Shown here: one piece after another, positions 16,736 to 24,046 of the stretch
Numbering within the stretch: position 1 is the first letter of the stretch
How the letters are laid out: each line of letters begins with the position of its first letter
NCBI GenBank assembly: GCA_027492795.1
Contig: JAPUEB010000025.1
Location: forward strand, 16,738-80,737
Direction: 5' to 3'
DNA: 64,000 nt
DNA from: Chryseobacterium sp.
GTDB taxonomy: Bacteria > Bacteroidota > Bacteroidia > Flavobacteriales > Weeksellaceae
Notes under the pieces: model-generated
Databases searched by the model: none
What the model saw: the letters and a program-made list of their open reading frames with translations, nothing else
What the model was told of the DNA's origin: nothing
Translations under genes and position numbers: made by a program

Positions 16736-16807
16736 CGCAAAGAACGCAAGGATTTTTAATTATTCCTCACGTTGATACGTTCGCAAAGGCGTTTCACTCA
16801 GCAATGA
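16736..16807. repeat. CGCAAAG...CGCAAAGGCG intergenic element
   Basis: CGCAAAGAACGCAAGG, a 25-30-nt variable middle, then TTCGCAAAGGCGTTTCACTCAGCAATGAA. The order and spacing match three copies at 42301-42600 and a partial one near 4850-4895. Confidence 0.6.
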
Positions 16808-16835
16808 ATTGATTTTTCCTGTCCATAAAAAATTA

Positions 16836-16912
16836 AAAAAGTCGCAGAGCGACGGGATATTGGTAGAAATAATGCAATGGAATCGCGGAGCGCCAGAGGC
16901 GCGAAATCTTGG
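16836..16912. repeat. Intergenic repeat with two AGA-loop mini-hairpins
   Basis: GTCGC-AGA-GCGAC (16841-16853) and GCGCC-AGA-GGCGC (16890-16902), joined by GGGATATTGGTAGAAAT and AATGCAATGGAATCGCGGA. I recognise the block, in reverse (ATTTCTACCAATAT... GTCGCTCTGCGAC), as a dispersed repeat of Flavobacteriia intergenic regions. Single copy in this window. Confidence 0.6.
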
Positions 16913-16976
16913 TTTAAAGAACAAAATCATCAAAAAAAACAAAAACCAACATTATTAACCAAATGTTAATTTAATG

Positions 16977-16984
16977 TAAATTTG
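16977..16984 (+). promoter_or_regulatory. -7 box TAAATTTG, start codon 5 nt downstream
   Basis: Perfect TAnnTTTG; the ATG of the phosphoglycerol-transferase gene is at 16990. No later in-frame Met fits the membrane domain, so the message is predicted leaderless. Confidence 0.65.
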
Positions 16985-16989
16985 CCGTT

Positions 16990-18918
16990 ATGAATTTTTT
17001 TAAGGAATTTAGATTTCAGGAATTGCTTGTTTTGCTTTACAGGCTTCTTTTGGCGTATTTTTTCTACCAAATCGCACGTTTGCTTTTTTGGTTTTATAAT
17101 AAAGATTTAATAAAAGTTGATTCCGTTTCAGATTATTTTTCCCTCGCTTTCTACGGAACGGCTTTCGATACTACGGCGATTCTGTATGTAAACTCGCTTT
17201 TTATTTTATTGAGTTTGATTCCGATCATCATCAACACCAAAAAATCCTATCAAAAATTTCTGTTTTGGCTGTATTTCATTATGAATGGAATTGCTTACGG
17301 AATGAATTTTGGGGATTTTGTGTATTACAAGTTCAGTCAGGCTCGTCTTACTACTGCTGCATTACACGTAGCACAGCACGAAAGCAATCTTTCAAAAATC
17401 TTTTTTGTCTCTATAATTCAACATCCTTTTGTGCTCATTTGGTTTGCGGTCTTGATGGCGCTTTGGGTTTTTCTTTACAAAAAAGTGAAAATTACAGAGC
17501 GAAAACCACAAAAATTAGTTCCCTATTTTATTTTGTCGATTCTCATGCTTTGCGCGGTTGCAACGCTTGTTGTAGGTGGGATTCGCGGTGATTTTAAACA
17601 TTCTACACGACCGATAAATCTGGTGGATGCCAATAAACACGTAAAAAATCCGGCGCAGGGAAATTTGGTTTTGAACAGCGTTTTTTCGTTTTTTAGGACG
17701 ATTGATACCAATAATTTCGAGGAAGTACATTTTGTGGACGAAAAATTTATTGAGGAAAATATTCAACCCTATAAATTGTATGAAAGAAATGTGAAAAACC
17801 ATCCAAACATCGTGATTTTCATCGTGGAATCTTTCGGAAGGGAATATTCCGGAGCGTTTAACGAAGAAAAAAACATTAAAGATTACGTTTCATACACGCC
17901 TTTCATCGACAGTTTGGCGAAAGAAAGTTTAATTTTTCCAAATGCTTTTGCCAACGGAAGACAATCCATCCACGGAATGAGCAGCGTTTTGGCAGGAATT
18001 CCCGCTTTGAAAGACGCTTTCACTAGTTCTCCTTATGCCAATCAAAATATTCAGTCGATTGTTTCGGTTTGCAACGATTTGGGTTATGACACGTCGTTTT
18101 ACCACGGCGCTCCCAACGGAAGTATGGGATTTCAAGGTTTTGGAAATATTTTGGGTTTCAAACATTATTTTGGCAAAAACGAATACAATAATGAGGAGGA
18201 TTGGGACGGAATGTGGGCAATTTGGGACGAACCTTTTCTGCAATATTTCGCAAAAAATACCGGAAAAACACAACCTTTTATGGCAACCGTTTTCACGGCT
18301 TCATCGCATCATCCCTTTAAAGTTCCAGAAAAATACGCCGGAAAGTTTAAAAAAGGAAAAATTGAAATGCACCAACCGATGCAATACACCGATTACGCCA
18401 TCCAAAAATATTTTGAAACCGCTAAAAAAATGCCTTGGTTCCAAAACACAATTTTTGTGATAACTGGCGATCACACCAATCAAACTTATTACAATGAATA
18501 TGAAAAGGCGTTGAATCGATTTGCAGTTCCGTTACTTTTCTATTCGCCAAATCCAGCTTATCAATTGAAAGGAGTGAATAACGAAATCGCTCAACAGATG
18601 GACGTTTATCCTACGCTTGCAGATTTAATAGGATACAACAAAAAAATCCGAAGTTGGGGTAGAAGTTTGGTGAGCAACAAACCTTACACGCAAATTTTGG
18701 TAAACTCCGATTCTGTTTTAGAAAACTTCATCATCGGAAATAATATCTACAGATTCGACGGAAAAGAAGTGGTTGGAATTTTTGCAATGGACGATTTGAA
18801 TATGGAAAAAAACCTGATTGATAAAATGAAAGACGCTGAAACCGAAAAAAATAAGATGATTGCGAAAGCGTGGTATCAGGATTATATGAACAGGGTGATT
18901 AATAGAAAACTGAAGTAG
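16990..18918 (+). CDS. LTA synthase/sulfatase-family phosphoglycerol transferase
   Basis: 642-residue membrane enzyme with the architecture of lipoteichoic acid synthase: about five N-terminal transmembrane helices (residues 10-190) and a large periplasmic sulfatase-fold domain (about 255-600). Visible catalytic motifs: NIVIFIVESFGRE (metal-binding Glu), GRQSIHGMSSVLAGIP (nucleophile Thr/Ser region), SSHHPF and TGDHTN. In a Gram-negative it probably transfers phosphoglycerol or phosphoethanolamine from phospholipid to an envelope glycan or lipid. Substrate not known. It stands alone between repeat-rich gaps. Confidence 0.92.
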   Translation: MNFFKEFRFQELLVLLYRLLLAYFFYQIARLLFWFYNKDLIKVDSVSDYFSLAFYGTAFDTTAILYVNSLFILLSLIPIIINTKKSYQKFLFWLYFIMNGIAYGMNFGDFVYYKFSQARLTTAALHVAQHESNLSKIFFVSIIQHPFVLIWFAVLMALWVFLYKKVKITERKPQKLVPYFILSILMLCAVATLVVGGIRGDFKHSTRPINLVDANKHVKNPAQGNLVLNSVFSFFRTIDTNNFEEVHFVDEKFIEENIQPYKLYERNVKNHPNIVIFIVESFGREYSGAFNEEKNIKDYVSYTPFIDSLAKESLIFPNAFANGRQSIHGMSSVLAGIPALKDAFTSSPYANQNIQSIVSVCNDLGYDTSFYHGAPNGSMGFQGFGNILGFKHYFGKNEYNNEEDWDGMWAIWDEPFLQYFAKNTGKTQPFMATVFTASSHHPFKVPEKYAGKFKKGKIEMHQPMQYTDYAIQKYFETAKKMPWFQNTIFVITGDHTNQTYYNEYEKALNRFAVPLLFYSPNPAYQLKGVNNEIAQQMDVYPTLADLIGYNKKIRSWGRSLVSNKPYTQILVNSDSVLENFIIGNNIYRFDGKEVVGIFAMDDLNMEKNLIDKMKDAETEKNKMIAKAWYQDYMNRVINRKLK

Positions 18919-19062
18919 AGAATTGATAAGACTATCATTCGATTTTTATTGAATAGGGTAGTTTTCTTTTAAAATGATCATTATTCTGCTCATTTTAGGG
19001 TGAGTAAAACAAACCAAGCTTTAATCTTGTAAATTATAATCAATTTCTGAAATATTTCTGAA

Positions 19063-19875
19063 TTAAGAATTGGATTTCCAATTTTCAATCATTTCAAAAA
19101 AAGTGGAATGGTAAAATCTTTTATTTCTAATTTTGGTAACCGGAAATATCCCTTTTTCGTCGGAAATCATCAGAATTTCATCTGCTTTTTGGCTTTCAAA
19201 ACCTATCATTTCTGCCTGTTCAATTTCTGCAAGTTGATTTTTGTGTACAAAAGTGAGAAAACTTTCCATCAAAGGAGATATAAATGCTCCTTCTGTTTGC
19301 TTGGCGACTTTTATAGTTTTACCTTCTAAAAAAAGAAGATTTCCGTAGATGCTTCGTGCAATTCTTTTGTTGGGATTCAACAAAATTACATCATCCAAAT
19401 CGTTTTCGGAGGCGTAAATTTCTGCGTAAATATTTTCTGGGCAATGCACGTGGATATTGCTTAAAAGATGAGTATTTACAGTCAATTCCTTTATCATATC
19501 CATCTCAATTTCCTTTTGTAAACCGAAAATATCAGAAACAGGATTCACCTCAAAAAAGAAGGAAACTCCAGATTTTTGTAGTGGGTTTTCATCAGAATTT
19601 CTATAAGCCATGAAAGTAATAATACCTTCCGAAACACCTTTGCCAATCACATTTTCCTGAAATAAATTTTGGAAAAACTCCAAAGTGTAAGAAAGCGGAA
19701 TATTCATTCTCATTTTTCGCATGGAAGCCATCAAGAAAAAATAGCATTCTTCTGCCATTACGAGTTGTGAATTTTTAACAAAGAAAAACACTTTCACAGC
19801 GTCTCCGTAAAGAAAGGCGCGGTTTTTCAATTCAATTTGTTCCGAAGTGAAAATACTTTGTTCCGAAATTGCCAT
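19063..19875 (-). CDS. Class IV aminotransferase homologue
   Basis: 270-residue protein with the fold of branched-chain aminotransferases and aminodeoxychorismate lyase: start FLYGDAVKVFFFVKNSQLVMAEECYFFLMASMRKMRM, middle VILLNPNKRIARSIYGNLLFLEGKTI (the ...E/N...G.N.F segment), and end SPLMESFL. At the place where the PLP lysine motif (K-T-x-N-Y-L) is expected I read THLLSNIHV, with no lysine. The enzyme may therefore be inactive or use another residue; this rests on an eye alignment. It ends the minus-strand group that includes the START-like gene 70 nt upstream. Confidence 0.8.
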   Translation of the reverse strand: MAISEQSIFTSEQIELKNRAFLYGDAVKVFFFVKNSQLVMAEECYFFLMASMRKMRMNIPLSYTLEFFQNLFQENVIGKGVSEGIITFMAYRNSDENPLQKSGVSFFFEVNPVSDIFGLQKEIEMDMIKELTVNTHLLSNIHVHCPENIYAEIYASENDLDDVILLNPNKRIARSIYGNLLFLEGKTIKVAKQTEGAFISPLMESFLTFVHKNQLAEIEQAEMIGFESQKADEILMISDEKGIFPVTKIRNKRFYHSTFFEMIENWKSNS

Positions 19876-19944
19876 CGTAAGAATTTAAGTAAAAAAAATA
19901 ATGAACGAAGAATCGCCCATCATTATTAAAAAATAGTAAAAAAA

Positions 19945-20331
19945 TTATGCTGCTCCCAGTTTTATCTGTAAGTTTTCTATTAAATTTTCCCAGTAGAGGC
20001 GGTTTTCTTCCTGATCTTCGGGCATGCAAAAATCGGTAACGTTTAGCGAAAGATCTTCTGTAATTTCGTCAATAACTATTGTCATTTCGAAGAAGTTTTT
20101 GGTCCCTTCGTCTTCTTCCCAACGAAAACGCACAAAACTTTCTGGTTTATAACGAATTAAAGTGGCTTTTTCGGCAGGTCCACCTCCCCAACTGAAATAA
20201 AAATCGTCTCCCTTTTCGCTTACTTCATCTGCAAACCACTCTGCAAGACCTTCTGCGCTTGCCATGTATTCGTATAAAATTTCCGAAAGACAGTGCATAG
20301 GAAATTCATATTGCACTTTCTGCTTCGCCAT
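19945..20331 (-). CDS. START-like/SRPBCC domain protein
   Basis: 128-residue cytosolic protein with the START-like beta-grip order: EFPMHCLSEILYEYMASAEGLAEWFADEV (helix after strand 1), FSWGGGPAEKATLIRYKPESFVRFRWEED (antiparallel strands), and a long C-terminal helix ENRLYWENLIENLQIKLG that lines the ligand cavity. The ligand is unknown. An in-frame GTG lies 9 nt upstream; I chose the ATG beginning MAKQKVQYEF. It is transcribed toward the class IV aminotransferase gene. Confidence 0.85.
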   Translation of the reverse strand: MAKQKVQYEFPMHCLSEILYEYMASAEGLAEWFADEVSEKGDDFYFSWGGGPAEKATLIRYKPESFVRFRWEEDEGTKNFFEMTIVIDEITEDLSLNVTDFCMPEDQEENRLYWENLIENLQIKLGAA

Positions 20332-20406
20332 ATTGTTCACTTATTAATGTGGCGCAATATATAAATTAATTTTTTAAAAATGCAACACAAACCATATGAT
20401 TTTTAT

Positions 20407-21582
20407 CTATAGCCCGTCTAAAGCTTCCAGTATAATTCTACAGCCTTGTTCTATCTCATTTTCAGAGATATTTAGCGGCGGCGAAATTCGTAAATATTCG
20501 TTGCGATAAAGCTGCCAGAAAACAATTAAACCTTTTTCCATACAGCGTTTTGCAATCTCTAAAGTATATTCCGGAGAACCTAAATTTACCGCCAACATCA
20601 AGCCTTTTCCGTTGATGTTTTTAATTTTCGGATGAACCAGAAGTTCACGAAAAAGTTTTTCTTTTTTCTCGATTTCGTTCATTAGGCCGCTTCCCAAAAT
20701 TTCTTCTAAAGTTGCCAAACTTGCCGCCGCTATCAATGGATTTCCCCCAAAAGTAGTGATATGTCCCAATTTTGGAGAATGCGAAAGGGTTTCCATTATT
20801 TTTTTGGAACTCATAAAAGCGCCAACCGGAACTCCACCTCCCATTCCTTTTCCCAACACCAAAACATCTGGAACGATGCCGAAATGTTCAAAAGAAAAAA
20901 GTTTTCCGGTTCGTCCGAAGCCGGGCTGAATTTCATCTAAAATAAGTAAAGCACCAACTTCCTCACAACGTTTTTTTAAGTTTTTGAAATAATTTTCGTC
21001 TGGAACCAAAAAACCTGCCGCTCCCTGAATGGTTTCTGCGATTACACAGGCTGTTTTTTCGGTAATTTTTTCAAATTCTTTCTCATTATTAAATTCTATA
21101 AAATCTATTAAAGGTAATAATGGGCGAAATTCTCGTTTATGAAATTCATTTCCGGAAACCGAAAGTGCACCATGAGTATTGCCGTGATAAGAATTTTTCA
21201 TAGAGATGATTTCTTCTCTTCCGGTGTATCTTTTTGCCAGTTTTAAAGCCCCATCAATCGCTTCTGCGCCAGAATTTACCAAATAGGTTGCTTCCAAAGG
21301 ATTGGGAGTTGCTTCTGCCAATAGTTTGCAAAGTGCGACGGGTTTTTCCTGTGCATATTCTCCGTAAACCATTACGTGCAGATATTTTTCTGCCTGATCT
21401 TTTATCGCGGAAACAATTTTTGGATGCGAATGTCCCAACGTATTTGCAGAAACTCCCGCCACAAAATCGAGGTATTTTTTGCCGTCTTTGCCAAAAATAT
21501 AGGAACCTTCGGCTTTTTCAACTTCAAAACCGGCTGCGAATTTTGTGGTTTGGGCTTGGTATTTAAAGAAATCTTGTTGCAT
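20407..21582 (-). CDS. Class III (acetylornithine-type) aminotransferase
   Basis: 391-residue PLP enzyme of the ornithine/acetylornithine aminotransferase group. Seen: cofactor-phosphate binding NSGAEAIDGALKLAKRYTGR (about 102-121), the LDEIQPGFGRTGKLFSFEHFG loop (about 213-234) with the PLP-contacting Asp, and the Schiff-base lysine in DVLVLGKGMGGGVPVGAF (about 242). Length fits. The substrate (acetylornithine, succinylornithine, lysine) cannot be read from sequence alone, and no arginine-biosynthesis genes adjoin it. Start fixed by a -7 box 4 nt upstream. Confidence 0.92.
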   Translation of the reverse strand: MQQDFFKYQAQTTKFAAGFEVEKAEGSYIFGKDGKKYLDFVAGVSANTLGHSHPKIVSAIKDQAEKYLHVMVYGEYAQEKPVALCKLLAEATPNPLEATYLVNSGAEAIDGALKLAKRYTGREEIISMKNSYHGNTHGALSVSGNEFHKREFRPLLPLIDFIEFNNEKEFEKITEKTACVIAETIQGAAGFLVPDENYFKNLKKRCEEVGALLILDEIQPGFGRTGKLFSFEHFGIVPDVLVLGKGMGGGVPVGAFMSSKKIMETLSHSPKLGHITTFGGNPLIAAASLATLEEILGSGLMNEIEKKEKLFRELLVHPKIKNINGKGLMLAVNLGSPEYTLEIAKRCMEKGLIVFWQLYRNEYLRISPPLNISENEIEQGCRIILEALDGL

Positions 21583-21586
21583 GGTG

Positions 21587-21594
21587 CAAAAATA
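21587..21594 (-). promoter_or_regulatory. -7 box TATTTTTG of class III aminotransferase
   Basis: CAAAAATA on the plus strand, 4 nt from the start codon: a further leaderless-type arrangement, identical in box and spacing to pssA. Confidence 0.6.
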
Positions 21595-21821
21595 GAAAAA
21601 ACCGCCAATTGGTAGTCGGTTTGTATTTTTGGAACGTCAGAGAAATTCATTAGTTGAAAAAAGTTAGGGTGTTTTTTCAAAATAATGCATTTGCGGACAA
21701 TTTTTATTGGTGGGGTTTCGGATAGTTGTGACGAATTATAATAAAGCAAATTTAATCCTAAATAATATAAAGCTTTCGGTACAACATTTGATAATTTTGT
21801 TCCAATTAAAACAAATAAATT

Positions 21822-21956
21822 ATGAATCCAGTACTTTTAAGAAGAATCCTGATGTGGGTTGCACCCATCGCAATTGGCTATATCGTAAAAAAATACGAAG
21901 AAAAGCAAGCCAAAAAGCAGCAGGAAAAAGCAATGGCAAACCGAGTTGCCCCGTAA
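21822..21956 (+). CDS. 44-residue membrane peptide
   Basis: Short gene: MNPVLLRRILMWVAPIAIGY..., a hydrophobic helix with a double Arg at its start, then a highly charged Lys/Glu/Gln tail (KKYEEKQAKKQQEKAMANRVAP). It has a proper ATG after an A-rich stretch and is followed 5 nt later by a strong intrinsic terminator, which supports it as a real transcript end. Function unknown; a small inner-membrane peptide with a cytoplasmic helix is the simplest reading. Confidence 0.7.
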   Translation: MNPVLLRRILMWVAPIAIGYIVKKYEEKQAKKQQEKAMANRVAP

Positions 21957-21961
21957 ATAAA

Positions 21962-21990
21962 GACCTCACTTTTCGTGAGGTTTTTTTTAT
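21962..21990 (+). terminator. Terminator after the 44-residue gene
   Basis: CCTCAC (21964-21969)/GTGAGG (21975-21980) stem, extended by A-T pairs, then eight T. Confidence 0.88.
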
Positions 21991-22038
21991 TTTTTGAAAA
22001 AAAAAGTATTTTTTCTTCTCTTGTAATGAAATAATTTC

Positions 22039-22046
22039 TAATTTTG
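22039..22046 (+). promoter_or_regulatory. -7 box TAATTTTG before the peptidoglycan-enzyme pair
   Basis: TAnnTTTG match about 70 nt before the ATG at 22115. A TTG-initiated extension from 22070 is possible in principle but lacks support. Confidence 0.5.
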
Positions 22047-22114
22047 ATTGCAACTAACTAATAACCATTTTGTTTCGGAATATTTTCTGGAACGAAAACT
22101 TAATTTTTTTTATC

Positions 22115-23047
22115 ATGAGTACTATTTCTTTTTCCATTCAGGCTATGAGAAGAATTCTCCGTCTGAACTATTTTCCGTTTAATGAAAATAATTTACTGGT
22201 TTTTGGCATTCGTGGAGCTTTGCCAGAAAATTTAAATACCTGTTCAGAATTTCGTTCACAGCACAAACTGCAAGATTCCCAAATAAATTTTTTGAATCCG
22301 CGCTGCACATTAGGAATTTTTGACGTTTTGGAGAATAAGATGGCTCTTTTTCCGGGGAGTACCGTTCCTTTTTTGGAATATATGAAAAAGCAGAAAGCAA
22401 GACCCTCCGTTAAGATTTCTAATTCCATTATGAGCGGATATTATTCATATTACTCTAAGGGAACCCATAATCCAAGTCCACAAACTGCTCATGCTGCTCT
22501 AAGGCTTATGACAAACGTTTTTTTGCGACGAAGCATCAATGATTTGGTTTTCGATAATTCGGATACCATTGATGTTTCTAACCCGAACGACAATATCCAT
22601 GCTGCTTACTGCGATTCTGTGAATGGCAACTATAGCAGTGCCGGTTGCCAAGTAATTGTAGGGCAACCGAAATGCCTAAGAAGGGGTCAGAACAGTAGCG
22701 ATACATCTTACTGGAAAAAATTTCACGATATCATTTATTCAAAACCTCAAAATAATTTTGACTATATGCTTTTGCGCTATGTAGATGCTGAAGCAGCAAG
22801 CATAAAACCTGAAAATAACCTTAATGCAAGGCTTCGCTTTGGCTCAAATGGTTTTAAGGTAAAAGAACTGCAAGAGAGACTAAGGGATAAAGGATTATAC
22901 AACTCAACATCGGATGGAAAATTTTTACGAGATACTCTGTTGGCGGTATACCAATTTCAAAAAATTGAGTTTGGAATGTCGCAAGCAGACGGTGTTGTAG
23001 GAAACAAAACTGCCGAATTACTTCATTTGGAATTGCCTAATTTTTAA
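22115..23047 (+). CDS. Putative L,D-transpeptidase-like protein with peptidoglycan-binding domain
   Basis: 310-residue protein without a signal peptide. The C-terminal 70 residues (LRFGSNGFKVKELQERLRDKGLYNSTSDGKFLRDTLLAVYQFQ...DGVVGNKTAELL) are a PG_binding_1 domain. In the N-terminal part, IHAAYCDSVNGNYSSAGCQVIVG resembles the H-x13-S-x-G-C active-site motif of YkuD-type L,D-transpeptidases and related cysteine peptidases; this assignment is inference from the motif alone. It lies 12 nt before a lysozyme-like gene and is surely cotranscribed with it. The pair could be exported effectors or lysis enzymes. Confidence 0.75.
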   Translation: MSTISFSIQAMRRILRLNYFPFNENNLLVFGIRGALPENLNTCSEFRSQHKLQDSQINFLNPRCTLGIFDVLENKMALFPGSTVPFLEYMKKQKARPSVKISNSIMSGYYSYYSKGTHNPSPQTAHAALRLMTNVFLRRSINDLVFDNSDTIDVSNPNDNIHAAYCDSVNGNYSSAGCQVIVGQPKCLRRGQNSSDTSYWKKFHDIIYSKPQNNFDYMLLRYVDAEAASIKPENNLNARLRFGSNGFKVKELQERLRDKGLYNSTSDGKFLRDTLLAVYQFQKIEFGMSQADGVVGNKTAELLHLELPNF

Positions 23048-23059
23048 AGACTATTTATC

Positions 23060-23974
23060 ATGCCAACACCATTAGAGCCCAGAATTAAAAGGATACAGAA
23101 AAAACTCGCTGTATCACAAACAGGAATTTACGATTTGCCAACTTGCAATGAGCTGGAAAAAGCACTCGGACTCTTGGTTTCCGACCTTAATCTTTTCGAT
23201 AAAAAGAAAAATATACAGAGAAAACTCGGATTTACCGGAAGAGACGTTGACGGGATTTTTGGAGTAAATACCACCACCAGAATAGAAATGTTTCTGGATA
23301 CTCGTCTTCCAGATTTGCCAGCTGGTGCAACCATGATTGTTTCAAAAAAATCTTTGGACCTTGTTTTGGAAAGCGAAATTTCTTCAAGAGCCGCCTATAA
23401 TTCAAGATACAAATTTCCTATTCGTCCAGGTGGAGCAAGCGGAATTACCATCGGAATTGGATATGATTTGGGCTACGTTTCTGCCGCCGAATTTGAAAGA
23501 GATTGGAAAAATAAAATTTCAGACAGTAAATACAGTAAACTGAAAACCGTTGTTGGAAAAACCGGAAATGCTGCCCAAAATGCACTAACTGCTTCCATAA
23601 AATCTGTTGAGGTGCCTTTTGAAGCCGCTTTGGAAGTTTTTTACACAATTTCTGTTCCCGTTTACGCCAAACAAACTTCAAGAATTTATCCAGGTATCGA
23701 ACTTCTTCCTCCCGATGCTCAAGGAGCGCTTTTATCGTTGGTTTACAATCGTGGAGCGAGTTTAGACGGCGACCGCAGAATCGAAATGAAGAATATCGCA
23801 AATTGGGTTTCAAAAAATAATACCAAAAAAATTGCCGAAGAACTTCGCAGTATGAAAAGGCTTTGGATAAACGATCCTGCAGTAAGGGGAGTTGCGCTGC
23901 GACGGGAAAAAGAAGCTCAACTTGTTGAAAATTCCGGATATTTTGTTCGTCCGCAAGATTATATTTTTGCTTAA
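23060..23974 (+). CDS. Pesticin-like lysozyme with peptidoglycan-binding domain
   Basis: 304-residue muramidase-like protein without a signal peptide. N-terminal half: a PG-binding module (about 10-85; RKLGFTGRDVDGIFGVNTTTRIEMFL). The lysozyme domain starts with SKKSLDLVLESEISSRAAY and GGASGITIGIGYDLGYV: E106 (or E104), T130 and D136 match the Glu/Thr/Asp triad of pesticin and T4-lysozyme-like folds, with the same 6-residue Thr-Asp spacing. It continues ALLSLVYNRGASL and ends near NSGYFVRPQDYIF. It would cleave the glycan strand, while the gene upstream may act on the peptide part. Confidence 0.85.
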   Translation: MPTPLEPRIKRIQKKLAVSQTGIYDLPTCNELEKALGLLVSDLNLFDKKKNIQRKLGFTGRDVDGIFGVNTTTRIEMFLDTRLPDLPAGATMIVSKKSLDLVLESEISSRAAYNSRYKFPIRPGGASGITIGIGYDLGYVSAAEFERDWKNKISDSKYSKLKTVVGKTGNAAQNALTASIKSVEVPFEAALEVFYTISVPVYAKQTSRIYPGIELLPPDAQGALLSLVYNRGASLDGDRRIEMKNIANWVSKNNTKKIAEELRSMKRLWINDPAVRGVALRREKEAQLVENSGYFVRPQDYIFA

Positions 23975-24021
23975 GAAGACGTTATTATTTATAAAAATTT
24001 TTGGAAAACTATTTTAATGCG

Positions 24022-24029
24022 TATTTTTG
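24022..24029 (+). promoter_or_regulatory. -7 box TATTTTTG of fhs
   Basis: TAnnTTTG match 17 nt before the fhs start codon, after a 47-nt gap behind the lysozyme gene. Confidence 0.55.
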
Positions 24030-24046
24030 ATTAAAATAAACATTTT

